DNA of 64,000 bases from RI-92 sp037384645 (GTDB lineage Bacteria > Pseudomonadota > Gammaproteobacteria > UBA6429 > Thiohalophilaceae), in assembly GCA_037384645.1 (NCBI GenBank), contig JARRNT010000001.1, forward strand, positions 35,092 to 99,091, given 5' to 3'. The notes under the pieces were generated by a model. That model was given only the letters and a program-made list of their open reading frames with translations, did not search any database and was not told the DNA's origin. The translations under genes were made by a program, and so were the position numbers. This document shows, piece by piece, positions 8,024-16,748 of this stretch (the stretch's first letter is position 1; each line of letters begins with the position of its first letter).

Positions 8024-8419
8024 TCAGTGCTTCTGCTTGTTGGAGATACCGGGATCGAAGTTCACCATGACCTGGTTTTCCGGTTCCTGCTCAAAAACCA
8101 GGTCGAGCATAAAGTCTTCGCCCTGCTGGACGACCTTGACCTGCTTGAGTTCCGGCAAGCGGCTGGCGAGATAGGCGCAGCCTGCCGCAATCATGGCATC
8201 GTGTTCGTCCATCAGGGCCTGGGCCAGGTGCATAGCGACAAACTTGGCGCGCTGTACGCTATCGGGTTCCGCGATATTTTCGCCAGCGAGATCAATTCCC
8301 GCATCCATATCACTGTCCATCTTGTCGAGGTACTGACGTTGGTGTCCGGGCAGACGGACCTTTCGGTCATATTCAATCACGGGGTCACCATTAAAAAGGA
8401 TTATAAGCTTATCGTCCAT
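8024..8419 (-). CDS. Soluble protein of unknown function
   Basis: A 131-residue acidic protein with no signal peptide or membrane segment. It opens MDDKLIILFNGDPVIEYDRK and includes LPGHQRQYLDKMD; a helical middle (RAKFVAMHLAQALMDEHDAM) is followed by a strand-rich end that stops in SNKQKH. It is co-directional and six bases upstream of the membrane protein at 7688-8017. Family not recognised. Confidence 0.72.
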   Translation of the reverse strand: MDDKLIILFNGDPVIEYDRKVRLPGHQRQYLDKMDSDMDAGIDLAGENIAEPDSVQRAKFVAMHLAQALMDEHDAMIAAGCAYLASRLPELKQVKVVQQGEDFMLDLVFEQEPENQVMVNFDPGISNKQKH

Positions 8420-8496
8420 TCCAGGTATTCCAGTTCGGAGAAATCAGGCAGGACGCTACTATAACCAAGTATTCGGGCAAACTAAATGCCCCGGCA

Positions 8497-11037
8497 TCAG
8501 CCGATAATTTTTTCGACCTTGTAGGTTGCCAGATATTGCGCAAATTCGGCCAGGGCCAGCGGATGGCTGATGTAGTAGCCCTGAGCATAATCACAATCCC
8601 AGGTCCGTAACCAGCTCCAGGTCTGGTCGTTTTCCACACCCTCGGCAACGGTTTGCAGACCGAGGTTATGTGCCAGCTCAATAATGGAATGCACGATAGC
8701 CGCATCGTTCTCGTCTTTCATCATGTCAATGACGAAGGATTTGTCCACCTTGAGCATGGACACGGGTAACTGCTTGAGATAGACCAGTGAAGAGAAACCG
8801 GTCCCGAAATCATCTATGACGACCTGCACGCCCATATTATCGAGCTGGATCAGAACCTCGCGCGCGCGTTCCGGTTCCGCCATCATCACCCGTTCTGTGA
8901 TTTCCAGCGTCAGGTACTCTGCCGGCAGGCCCCATTTTTCCAGCTTCTGGGTGATGTTGAGTCCGATATTTGGATCCTGGATATCCCAGACTGAGAGGTT
9001 CACCGAAATGTTGATCAGATATCCCTGCTGATGCAAATGCTGGCAATCCCGAATGGCCGTGTCCAGTACCCAGTTCGACAGGCGCTTGATCAAACCGGTC
9101 TGTTCAGCCACGTTGATAAAATCATCCGGCATCATCAGGCCGCGCCTGGGATGTTTCCAGCGCAACAGCGCCTCGGCGCCATTGATACTGTTATCACGCA
9201 TGGCCAGCTTGGGTTGATACTGCAATATAAATTCCTCGTTCTCAACAGCGCCACGCAGATCTGTCAATACCGACAAATGGGATACGCTGTGCTTGTCCCG
9301 CTCGACATCGTACAGGGTAATGCCGCTATTACCACGTTTTGCAATGTACATTGCAACATCAGCGTGTTGCAGCAGGCTCTCGGATGATTCACCGTGCTGC
9401 GGAAACACCGCAACCCCGATACTGACGCCGACATAAAGTGAATGCTCGTAGACTTCATAAACCTGTTCCAGGCGCTCATGGATTGCTGCAGCGATACGCA
9501 GGGCATTGGTATCGCTGATGTTTGGCAACAGTACCGCGAACTCGTCTCCACCGAGGCGGGCCACGGTATCGGAGTCGCGTAACACGTTGCGTAAACGTTC
9601 ACCTACCTGTTGCAATAGCGCATCCCCGGTTTGATGGCCGAGTGTATCGTTGATTTCCTTAAAGCGATTCAGGTCCAGCATGAGTAATGCCAGAGAAATT
9701 TTTTGGCGTTGTGCAACAGTAATTGACTGGTTCAGGCGATCCATCAACAAGGCGCGATTCGGCAGAGATGTGAGTGAATCGTGCAAGGCGATATGTTCCA
9801 GCGCCATTTGTCGTGAATGGACCTGCTGACGCAGTTCGCGGAAGGCATCAGTCAGATCACGTATCTCAACCGCCTGTACATCGGGCAGATCCATGACATC
9901 CAGCCCCTTGGCTTCCGCCTTTAAGCTTCGTGCCACCTTGGCAATTGGCCGGATAAAATTTAACTCGAGAATAATATAACTGAGCACACCAATAACCAGC
10001 ACAAACAAAGCCATACCCCTTTGCGAACTGATAATGGCACCTGAAACCCTGGCCTGATCAACCACATCTCTGTCTGATGATTGCTTTAATCGATTATCCA
10101 GCAAATCAAGTTTGTCATAGACTGAGCTGAACAGAGGATTGATCTGGTTTTTGACCAGGGGGATGTCAGCACGCCACTGCCCCTGGTTATACATAGTGAC
10201 GACTTTTTTGAAATTGGCGTACCAGGCTGGCCCGCTCTCCTGTATGCTTTCAATCGCTGCTTTCACTTCCAGATCCAGCGAATACCGACTGACATCTTTT
10301 TTCAGTCTGTCGAGCAATTTTCTTACTTCGGCATAATACATTTCGACATTACTGAGTTGCTGCTTCGTTGCAGCCTCAAACAGACCGCCAGTTCGATTGA
10401 TGATAAACACGCGATAGGCATTGATCATTCGCTGCCATTTATCACGTATGTTAATTAGCAGCTCCTCTAGCTGATGTTGTTGCCCGTTTAAATATTTAGC
10501 CTGATTATAAAATCGGATAGCCAGGTCAATCTGGACGACAAAATTGCGATTTAAACCCAGCATATCCCCATTGGCGAAACGCAGTGCGGGATACAACAGA
10601 TTGGCGTCCTGGCGCACATGCATGGCCCGGCCAGAGATCATCTTGACCTTCTCCAGGATGCCGGAAAGTTCCTGCATTCTGGGTAACATGCCACTCTCAC
10701 GAAGCCAGCGGGTTCGCAGCAATTGCGCCATGAGCGACTGGGCATGTTCGATTTCCGCATTAAACTGGTTGCGAGAAGCCGGCGACGGTGCCAACAGGAA
10801 CAGATTCAGGGCATTGTCTGCATTGATAAAGGCCCGCCGCAACTTGTGGGCGAGCACCGCGACATCAATACGTTTTTCTATCTGCTGGACACTGGCCTGG
10901 CCTGTTCGCTGTACCCAGATACCGCTGTACCAGGTATACGACAAGACCACGATCGCCATGAAGATGGCGATCAGCAGATATTGTTTACGTATACTTTTTT
11001 TATTTATAAAATTTATTAATGATGCCATAAGTCTCAT
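8497..11037 (-). CDS. Membrane sensor with GGDEF and EAL domains (c-di-GMP turnover)
   Basis: About 846 residues from ATG 11037; a GTG at 11058 and an ATG at 11028 are alternatives. An N-terminal membrane helix (LLIAIFMAIVVLSYTWY) is followed by a roughly 300-residue helical periplasmic sensor, a second helix (GMALFVLVIGVLSYIILELN), a HAMP-like linker and then the catalytic domains. The cyclase motif GGDEF is intact near residue 494 and the product-inhibition site RxxD (RDSD) lies exactly five residues before it. The EAL domain shows EALLRW, DDFGTGFSS, KVDKSF and AEGVEN, so phosphodiesterase activity is also expected. Which activity dominates cannot be read from the sequence. A perfect palindrome lies just upstream (11067-11084). 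Confidence 0.95.
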   Translation of the reverse strand: MRLMASLINFINKKSIRKQYLLIAIFMAIVVLSYTWYSGIWVQRTGQASVQQIEKRIDVAVLAHKLRRAFINADNALNLFLLAPSPASRNQFNAEIEHAQSLMAQLLRTRWLRESGMLPRMQELSGILEKVKMISGRAMHVRQDANLLYPALRFANGDMLGLNRNFVVQIDLAIRFYNQAKYLNGQQHQLEELLINIRDKWQRMINAYRVFIINRTGGLFEAATKQQLSNVEMYYAEVRKLLDRLKKDVSRYSLDLEVKAAIESIQESGPAWYANFKKVVTMYNQGQWRADIPLVKNQINPLFSSVYDKLDLLDNRLKQSSDRDVVDQARVSGAIISSQRGMALFVLVIGVLSYIILELNFIRPIAKVARSLKAEAKGLDVMDLPDVQAVEIRDLTDAFRELRQQVHSRQMALEHIALHDSLTSLPNRALLMDRLNQSITVAQRQKISLALLMLDLNRFKEINDTLGHQTGDALLQQVGERLRNVLRDSDTVARLGGDEFAVLLPNISDTNALRIAAAIHERLEQVYEVYEHSLYVGVSIGVAVFPQHGESSESLLQHADVAMYIAKRGNSGITLYDVERDKHSVSHLSVLTDLRGAVENEEFILQYQPKLAMRDNSINGAEALLRWKHPRRGLMMPDDFINVAEQTGLIKRLSNWVLDTAIRDCQHLHQQGYLINISVNLSVWDIQDPNIGLNITQKLEKWGLPAEYLTLEITERVMMAEPERAREVLIQLDNMGVQVVIDDFGTGFSSLVYLKQLPVSMLKVDKSFVIDMMKDENDAAIVHSIIELAHNLGLQTVAEGVENDQTWSWLRTWDCDYAQGYYISHPLALAEFAQYLATYKVEKIIG

Positions 11038-11066
11038 GTCGGACTGAGGTACAGTCACATGTAACT

Positions 11067-11084
11067 ATAGGCAAAATTGCCTAT
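11067..11084. promoter_or_regulatory. Perfect 18-bp palindrome upstream of the GGDEF-EAL gene
   Basis: ATAGGCAA-AA-TTGCCTAT, two perfect 8-base arms with a two-base centre, lies 30 bases before the probable start codon and 32 bases after the stop of the preceding thioredoxin-like gene on the same strand. It could be an operator for the GGDEF-EAL gene or a small transcription terminator; no T-run follows on the minus strand, which favours an operator. Confidence 0.45.
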
Positions 11085-11116
11085 CCTTGGTGCAATACTG
11101 GAATTTTTTTCAGGTC

Positions 11117-11620
11117 TTACTGGGCTTTAGCCGCAGAATGAGTGTTGTTATTGATGAATTTTTCAATCAGGGCAGTAGGCACCGCGCCGGCCTGGGCGGC
11201 CATCAACTTGCCTTGCGGATTGTAGACCAGGAAAGACGGCGTCCCGACCCAGTCGCTGCCCGTCAATGACTGGTACAGATTCGCGATCTCCTGGGGCGCA
11301 CCGACCAGGTTGGGAAACGTCACCTTATGCCGCTTGACGAATTCACGCGCCGCCAGCAATCCAGACTGTCCGTCTAGGCTGACGCCGATGATTCGCGCAT
11401 CCTTGTTCTTGTGCGCATTGTTAAACTGGATATATTGGTTGATTTCGGCATTGCAAACCCGACAATCAGAGGCCCAGAACATCACCACGGTCCATTTACC
11501 ATTCCCGGTGAAATCCGACAGTTTATGTGTTGCACCACTGAAGTCCGTCAGTGCAGCCCAGCTGGTGGACGCGATTAGCAGGCCAAGGACAATAAAGAAA
11601 TTACGGGCCGTCTGTTTCAC
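11117..11620 (-). CDS. Periplasmic TlpA/ResA-like thiol-disulfide oxidoreductase
   Basis: A 167-residue exported thioredoxin-fold protein. A signal peptide (residues 1-22, ending SWA) precedes LTDFSGATHKLSDFTGNGKW. The redox motif is CRVC (Cys53, Cys56) in FWASDCRVCNAEI, and the cis-Pro region is GTPSFLVYNPQGK. The family reduces or shuffles disulfides in the envelope, for example for cytochrome c maturation. CRVC is unusual against the common CxPC, so substrate preference may differ. It ends upstream of the GGDEF-EAL gene in the same direction. Confidence 0.88.
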   Translation of the reverse strand: MKQTARNFFIVLGLLIASTSWAALTDFSGATHKLSDFTGNGKWTVVMFWASDCRVCNAEINQYIQFNNAHKNKDARIIGVSLDGQSGLLAAREFVKRHKVTFPNLVGAPQEIANLYQSLTGSDWVGTPSFLVYNPQGKLMAAQAGAVPTALIEKFINNNTHSAAKAQ

Positions 11621-11722
11621 TCCGGATACCTCTTGTATATAGTTGTTAGTAAGACTCGTTTGAGATTACCGAGTTCATTACGGATTATACGCGACACAGC
11701 CGCAGCGGGAAGTTTATTTATC

Positions 11723-12133
11723 ATGGAATATGCCACACCCGACGAAGCCGAAGATGCCTTCTACGACGCATTCTCCCGCTGCGACCTGGATGCCATGATG
11801 GCGATCTGGATGAACGCGGATCATATCGAGTGCATCCATCCCGGTGCAGCCCGGTTACAGGGGATGGCGGCAATCCGGTACAGCTGGCAGCAAATTTTTA
11901 ACCAGGGCGAGCACCTGCACTTCCAGATCATACGTCATCACTGCACCCAGGCCGGCAATCTGGCGATCCATAGCGTGAGCGAACAGATTCAGTCCGGTGA
12001 CGCCGCGTCCACCATGCATGCCGAAGTCATCGCCACCAATATTTATGAACTTACCAACGAAGGCTGGCGAATGATCCTGCACCATGCCTCGCCTGCCCAG
12101 GTCAGTCGAACTACCGATTCTACCATGCACTAG
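11723..12133 (+). CDS. SnoaL/DUF4440-like protein (NTF2 fold)
   Basis: A 136-residue protein of the NTF2-like superfamily. It opens EYATPDEAEDAFYDAFSRCD and then DAMMAIWMNADHIECIHPG, a pattern typical of SnoaL_3/ketosteroid-isomerase-like proteins, and has a barrel C-terminus (HAEVIATNIYELTNEGWRMI LHH). The start at 11723 is chosen by family and a GGGAAG upstream; the frame extends 90 bases further without support. No catalytic residues can be assigned. Its stop overlaps the stop of trmO by four bases, so the two genes converge. Confidence 0.82.
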   Translation: MEYATPDEAEDAFYDAFSRCDLDAMMAIWMNADHIECIHPGAARLQGMAAIRYSWQQIFNQGEHLHFQIIRHHCTQAGNLAIHSVSEQIQSGDAASTMHAEVIATNIYELTNEGWRMILHHASPAQVSRTTDSTMH

Positions 12134-12834
12134 TCCGTGTCAAGACTCAGAATTATTGCCTGTGACGCATTGACGCTAAAGCGAATATTAAACGCGTAAA
12201 CGCGCATACCATATTCGGCACGCTCGCGCTGATAGGCCGGGCGCGGATCCTGTGCCAGAAGTTCCTCAACCAGTACCTGCAAATCCGGATATTCGGTGCA
12301 GACCTGCGCCAGTTGTTGTTGTGCCCCGGGCGACCATGACACGCTCAATTGTCTGGCTGGCTCATCCGGTGCGAAGCCGGCTCGTGCATCCGCTACGCTG
12401 TCGGTATACGGCAGGTAGGGTTTGATATCGATCACTGGTGTGCCATCGACCAGGTCGCAACCACTGACCGACAATATCAGTCGACCCTGCTCACGTGTGA
12501 TGCCCTGCAGGGCACACAAGGACAGGCCAATCGGATTCGGTCGGTATGGCGCGCGACTGGCAAACACCCCGACGCGATCGTTGCCACCCAGGCGAGGTGG
12601 ACGCACCGTTGCCTGCCAGTGATCGCGCAGATGCATATGAAATACACTGAGCAGCCAGATGTGCGAGTAACCGCTGAGTTCGCGAAAGGCCTCATCCCGA
12701 TCATAGGGTGGCAGGATTTCGATCTGGCATTGCAGTGACTTGACCAGTCCGGGCTGGCGCGGCAAACCGAATTTTTCCGTGAGTGGTGAATGCACCCGGG
12801 CGATGCTCTGGAATGTCCAGGTTTGCGTCGTCAC
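12130..12834 (-). CDS. trmO: tRNA (N6-threonylcarbamoyladenosine37-N6)-methyltransferase TrmO
   Basis: A 234-residue SAM-dependent methyltransferase of the TrmO/TsaA (YaeB, UPF0066) family that methylates t6A37 of threonine tRNAs. Family blocks seen are ARVHSPLTEKFGLPRQPGL near the N-terminus, SHIWLLSVFH, the highly conserved VGVFASRAPYRPNPIGLS, DLVDGTPVIDIKPYLPYTD, and a C-terminal DPRPAYQRE. Length matches the E. coli protein. It starts four bases after the stop of the iron alcohol dehydrogenase on the same strand, so it may be transcribed with it. Confidence 0.95.
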   Translation of the reverse strand: MTTQTWTFQSIARVHSPLTEKFGLPRQPGLVKSLQCQIEILPPYDRDEAFRELSGYSHIWLLSVFHMHLRDHWQATVRPPRLGGNDRVGVFASRAPYRPNPIGLSLCALQGITREQGRLILSVSGCDLVDGTPVIDIKPYLPYTDSVADARAGFAPDEPARQLSVSWSPGAQQQLAQVCTEYPDLQVLVEELLAQDPRPAYQRERAEYGMRVYAFNIRFSVNASQAIILSLDTD

Positions 12835-12838
12835 CGTC

Positions 12839-14032
12839 TTACAGGCGCATGCATAACACGGATTTTATCTCATCGTCCGTAAGCACGATGGGATTGGTTT
12901 TCATGCTACTGCCACGCGCATTGGCAACCACCTTGTCGAGACCCGATTCTTCCACGCCGAACTGCTGCAAGCGCGGTAACTGCATGCGTTCGGTCCAGTC
13001 CCGCAACAAATCCAGCAAGGCCTGGCGTGCGGCCTGAGCCGAGCCATGGCGACGCTGGCACAACACCTCGCCCAGACGCGCATATTTTGCCAGGGCGAGA
13101 TTATCCGCTTCCCGCGCCAGCATGGCGGCAATGTTCACCTCGCTGGCTGCCGCCACCAGTGTCCCGCAAACAACGCCATGGCCAATGGGATAGTACGCGC
13201 CCAGTGGCGACGCCAGCCCGTGGACCGACCCCAGCCCCACCTGGGCCAGCGTAATACCGGAGAGTAGCGCGGCATAGGCCATTTGCGCCCTGGCCTCGTG
13301 CGCCCCCGTCGGGTCCTGATACCAGGCCAACAGGCCATCGCGCACCGCCCGTAAGCCGCTGATGGCCAGTGCATCGGTCATGACATTGGCACGCAGCGAG
13401 ACATAAGATTCCATCAACTGGGTCAGGGCATCCATACCGTTGGCCGCAATCAGCGGCGGACTGCAGCTGGCCAGCAGGTCCGGATCCACGATGGCATACT
13501 CTGCCACCAGCTTGTCATGGCGAAAGGATTTTTTGAAACCTTCAGGGCCCTGTACACTCAGGACTGCATTCTTGGTGGCTTCGCTGCCGGTGCCCGCGGT
13601 GGTTGGCACCGCAATAAACGGTACCGCCGGTCCACTGTAGGGTAATTCGGGACCGACACCTTCGAGATAATCCATGACACTGTTGCCGACGCGCAGCAAA
13701 CCGGCAATCGCCTTGGCCGCATCCAGTACGCTACCGCCGCCGATACCAAGCACCACATCAACCGGTTCACTGGCAAATTCACGCACCTGTTGGTCGATGA
13801 AATCTGGCGAGGGCTCACCGTCGATTCGCGTGTGCCTGCAATGCAACTCCAGTTGTTGTAGCTGGCTACGGAATCTGTCCCAGTGCTGGCTTTGCTCAAA
13901 GGATCGGCTACCCGTTACCAGCAACACATGTTTGCCGAAACCCGCACAAATTTCTGCCGCCCTGGCGAGTGTACCTGCACCGAATTCAATACGTGGCAAT
14001 CTGGCAATCGTGAAAGGCGAATAGGAATGCAT
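12839..14032 (-). CDS. Iron-containing alcohol dehydrogenase
   Basis: A 397-residue group III (metal-dependent) alcohol dehydrogenase. The N-terminal nucleotide-binding half has FGKHVLLVTGSRSF and the GGGSVLDAAKAIA phosphate-binding loop. The metal-binding half has NGMDALTQLMESYVS and GLGSVHGLASPLGAYYPIGH with the iron-ligand histidines. The start at 14032 (MHSYSPFTI) fits the family; a longer frame reaches 14197 inside the upstream gene. It follows the LsrG-like gene by four bases, so the two are likely co-translated and may act on the same aldehyde or ketone metabolite. Substrate unknown. Confidence 0.93.
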   Translation of the reverse strand: MHSYSPFTIARLPRIEFGAGTLARAAEICAGFGKHVLLVTGSRSFEQSQHWDRFRSQLQQLELHCRHTRIDGEPSPDFIDQQVREFASEPVDVVLGIGGGSVLDAAKAIAGLLRVGNSVMDYLEGVGPELPYSGPAVPFIAVPTTAGTGSEATKNAVLSVQGPEGFKKSFRHDKLVAEYAIVDPDLLASCSPPLIAANGMDALTQLMESYVSLRANVMTDALAISGLRAVRDGLLAWYQDPTGAHEARAQMAYAALLSGITLAQVGLGSVHGLASPLGAYYPIGHGVVCGTLVAAASEVNIAAMLAREADNLALAKYARLGEVLCQRRHGSAQAARQALLDLLRDWTERMQLPRLQQFGVEESGLDKVVANARGSSMKTNPIVLTDDEIKSVLCMRL

Positions 14033-14036
14033 GTAA

Positions 14037-14330
14037 TTAACTCGGGAACAGGCCGTTATATGTGATCCCCTGGCGCGGCTCGGCCATCCAGTCTGCCACC
14101 GTATCACGCCACGATAAATAATGCCCTGTCTGCTTGTGGGCGACTGCTGACTCTTCGCTGGCATAGGCCTCATAGAGCACAAAATGCGTCGCATCATCCC
14201 TCGACTGAATCACGTCAAAGCGCAGATTGCCCGGTTCACGCACTGAGGCTTCGTGATTCTTACGCGTCGCCTCAATAAAATCCTCGACAAATTCCTGTTT
14301 GACATGCACATGCACAATGGCTACCTGCAT
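14037..14330 (-). CDS. LsrG-like antibiotic biosynthesis monooxygenase (ABM) domain protein
   Basis: A 97-residue dimeric alpha/beta-barrel protein. From memory it resembles E. coli LsrG closely: EDFIEATRKNHEASVREPGN, NLRFDVIQ, the YEAYASEESAVAHKQTGHY block and a C-terminal NGLFPS. LsrG isomerises phosphorylated autoinducer-2 breakdown product, but no other lsr gene is present here. Its pairing with an iron alcohol dehydrogenase suggests a different small carbonyl substrate. The start at 14330 is set by homology. Divergent from yqiA. Confidence 0.85.
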   Translation of the reverse strand: MQVAIVHVHVKQEFVEDFIEATRKNHEASVREPGNLRFDVIQSRDDATHFVLYEAYASEESAVAHKQTGHYLSWRDTVADWMAEPRQGITYNGLFPS

Positions 14331-14418
14331 GATCTGATCCTTCTCAACGTGAGTGTCTCTGACTGCGGCAGTATACTCACTTGCCACAACACCGCAATTA
14401 TCCGACCCGGATCTCACA

Positions 14419-15000
14419 ATGTATGTTTATTTGCATGGCTTCAATAGTAGTGGCGCCTCAGCCAAGGGTGCGTATCTTGCCAAAGCCCTCGCACCCGACA
14501 CGGTACTGACACCGAGCTATCCTCCTGACCCTGATCACGCCATCCAGAGTCTGAACCAGCTACTCAACCAGCTACGCGACACCGCACCGATCCTGATCGG
14601 CTCGTCTCTGGGCGGCTATTATGCACAGTACCTGTCTCAGCAACGTCAACTTTCGATCGTCTTGATCAACCCGGCACTGGAGCCACAGCAAACCCTTGCG
14701 CCTTACCTGGGCTGGCAGACGAACTACTACTCCGGGGAACGCTACTGGTTCGGCCAGGCCCAACTGGACGCCCTGGCCCGTTACGCTGTATCCGAGCCAT
14801 GCACAGGCTCCGCCGCTCGCCTGCTGTTACTCGACAGCGGCGACGAACTGATCGATTACCGTGTCGCCGCATCACGCTATGCTGCCTGCGCCGAGTTGAT
14901 CATCTACCCCGACGGCAATCACCAGTTTGCCCACCTGCCCGAGGCCGCGCTGGCGATTCGCACTTTCCGGGAAAAATTGCGATCAAATCCCCAGATTTAA
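14419..15000 (+). CDS. YqiA/UPF0227-type alpha/beta-hydrolase (esterase)
   Basis: A 193-residue cytoplasmic esterase. The N-terminal MYVYLHGFNSS is the oxyanion-hole region, GSSLGGYYAQYLSQ carries the nucleophile Ser63, LLLLDSGDELIDY supplies the acid, and GNHQFAH the catalytic His. The triad is therefore complete. E. coli YqiA acts on palmitoyl-CoA and small esters; the biological substrate is unclear. The ATG at 14419 is the family start. Divergent from the LsrG-like gene with 88 bases between. Confidence 0.9.
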   Translation: MYVYLHGFNSSGASAKGAYLAKALAPDTVLTPSYPPDPDHAIQSLNQLLNQLRDTAPILIGSSLGGYYAQYLSQQRQLSIVLINPALEPQQTLAPYLGWQTNYYSGERYWFGQAQLDALARYAVSEPCTGSAARLLLLDSGDELIDYRVAASRYAACAELIIYPDGNHQFAHLPEAALAIRTFREKLRSNPQI

Positions 15001-15193
15001 CAGAGTTTTACAGATTAGCCGCTGTAATGAAGACAAACAGTTACAGCATAAATTTGATTAATTAAGTCACTTTGCTAGTATAACATTATGTTTAGTATGC
15101 ACTTTAACCTGCAAGGCAAAGCAGGCAACAATTGTGTACCTCTATCCTGTAACTGGCTAGAATTAATAAAAATAGGGCGGGAGCTTGCACTAA

Positions 15194-15664
15194 ATGGAAC
15201 GTAAAACCTTTTTCAACAACCTGTTTTCACGCAGCACCTCCGGTGTTGAACGCCGCAGCAAACCCAGGCAGCCAAAGTCGCGCGTAATCAAGGTTCTGGT
15301 CGTCGACGACTCTCGTACGGTCGTGCACAGTCTGCGGACGGTACTGGAACAGGATGGCTATTACGTGATGGAGGCATACGATGGCATGACGGCAATCGAA
15401 CTGGCCAAGGCCCATCAGCCCGATCTTATTCTGATGGATGTGATTATGCCCGGCCTGAATGGCTTTCAGGCAACCCGTAAAATTCGCAAGGACCCGGCCA
15501 CGCACACAATCCCGATCATTATCATCAGCGCCACCGAGCAACCCACGGAACAATTCTGGCTCACCAAACTGGGCGCGAATGATTTTCTGGGCAAGCCCAT
15601 CAATCGCGGCGATTTGTTTAACAAAGTGGAAACTCAGCTCTATCCTCGCCAGGTCGTGGCCTGA
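15194..15664 (+). CDS. CheY-like response regulator (PilH-type, no output domain)
   Basis: A 156-residue single-domain receiver. A basic tail of about 30 residues (FSRSTSGVERRSKPRQPKSR) precedes the receiver, which starts IKVLVVDDSRT. The phosphoacceptor is Asp82 in LILMDVIMPGL, with the conserved Thr/Ser in IIIISATEQP and Lys in FLGKPINR. The fold is close to PilH/PilG-type twitching or chemotaxis regulators. No partner kinase is adjacent, so it is an orphan here. An AT-rich 190-base region upstream probably holds the promoter. Confidence 0.9.
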   Translation: MERKTFFNNLFSRSTSGVERRSKPRQPKSRVIKVLVVDDSRTVVHSLRTVLEQDGYYVMEAYDGMTAIELAKAHQPDLILMDVIMPGLNGFQATRKIRKDPATHTIPIIIISATEQPTEQFWLTKLGANDFLGKPINRGDLFNKVETQLYPRQVVA

Positions 15665-15851
15665 GGACGACAGGCTTAATCGCTTAACTCTGCACTGTAG
15701 GTGCAAGATACCCCTGAAGACGACGGGGTCATTGTCAGTAATACTATTGCATTAATCCCCTATAATAATTAACGGCTATGGTAAAATTTGCGTTTGTGGC
15801 GGCAAGCGCTGGTCTTTATCGCCACATTTCCGGCTAAGAGGTATATCTTCC

Positions 15852-16739
15852 ATGGCTGCACGTTATTGCCACGCGATATTCGCTGTATTCAGTCTCGCCC
15901 TGCTCCTGCCGCCCCAACCGGCTCTGGCCGCGACAGCGAAACACACACTGGCCTGGGCCGGCTGCGGCATCACCAAGAAGGCCTTCATGTCTCAACTTGC
16001 CAGTGCCTACCAGAAGAAAACCGGGATTAAAATTGTGCTCCACGGTGGCGGTGCCACGCGAGGTATCCGCGATACGATGGCCGGACGCGTTGATATGGGT
16101 GGCAGTTGCCGGATGACCCTGCCCAGTTCCAACCGCTCCGAACTATATGCCCAGCTTTATCCCGTGGCATGGGACGCGCTTGCCGTAATCGTCCACAAGT
16201 CCAACCCGCTAAATAACATGACTACCGCACAGATTCGTGCGATATATAACGGCAAGATTACCAACTGGAAACAACTGGGGCTGAACAACGCCCCAATACA
16301 CCTGTACATTCGGCGCGGCAAGATTTCAGGTGTCGGCTATGCCATTCGCCAGTATATCTTCAAGGACTCCAACAAAAAGTTCGTGACAAAAGCACGATAC
16401 ATCATGCATTCCTCCGGTCCACTGGAAAAGGCCATTGCAAAGGATCCCTTTGGCATCGGGATTACGGGCATCAGCTCGGCACGCAAACGTAACGTTAAAA
16501 TCATGAGTATCGATCACAAGTCACCAACTTACGAAAATGTGAAAGACGGCAAATATGTCTGGTATCGGCCACTCTATCTGGTTACCCGCCCTGACGCCTC
16601 CCAAACTGTCAGAAATTTTGTCAGCTTTGCTATGTCTGCTCAGGGGCGCGCCATTCTGAGACAAAACGGCACTGTCCCTTACCGTGACGCACCCAAGCTG
16701 ATGAAAAAAATGCTGATCTACGGTTTTGATGTGCAGTAG
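15852..16739 (+). CDS. PstS-like periplasmic substrate-binding protein
   Basis: A 295-residue exported binding protein of the PBP-like (phosphate-type) superfamily. A signal peptide ends near residue 27 (PALAATA). Key features are AGCGITKKAFMSQLASAYQK, the ligand-site glycines HGGGATRGIRDTMAGRVDMG, and TTAQIRAIYNGKITNWKQLG, the hallmark of PstS-type proteins. The ligand could be phosphate or another oxyanion. No pstCAB transporter genes are present, so it is an orphan receptor that may feed a remote transporter or a sensor. It follows the response regulator in the same direction after 187 bases. Confidence 0.88.
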   Translation: MAARYCHAIFAVFSLALLLPPQPALAATAKHTLAWAGCGITKKAFMSQLASAYQKKTGIKIVLHGGGATRGIRDTMAGRVDMGGSCRMTLPSSNRSELYAQLYPVAWDALAVIVHKSNPLNNMTTAQIRAIYNGKITNWKQLGLNNAPIHLYIRRGKISGVGYAIRQYIFKDSNKKFVTKARYIMHSSGPLEKAIAKDPFGIGITGISSARKRNVKIMSIDHKSPTYENVKDGKYVWYRPLYLVTRPDASQTVRNFVSFAMSAQGRAILRQNGTVPYRDAPKLMKKMLIYGFDVQ

Positions 16740-16748
16740 CGCAATTTG

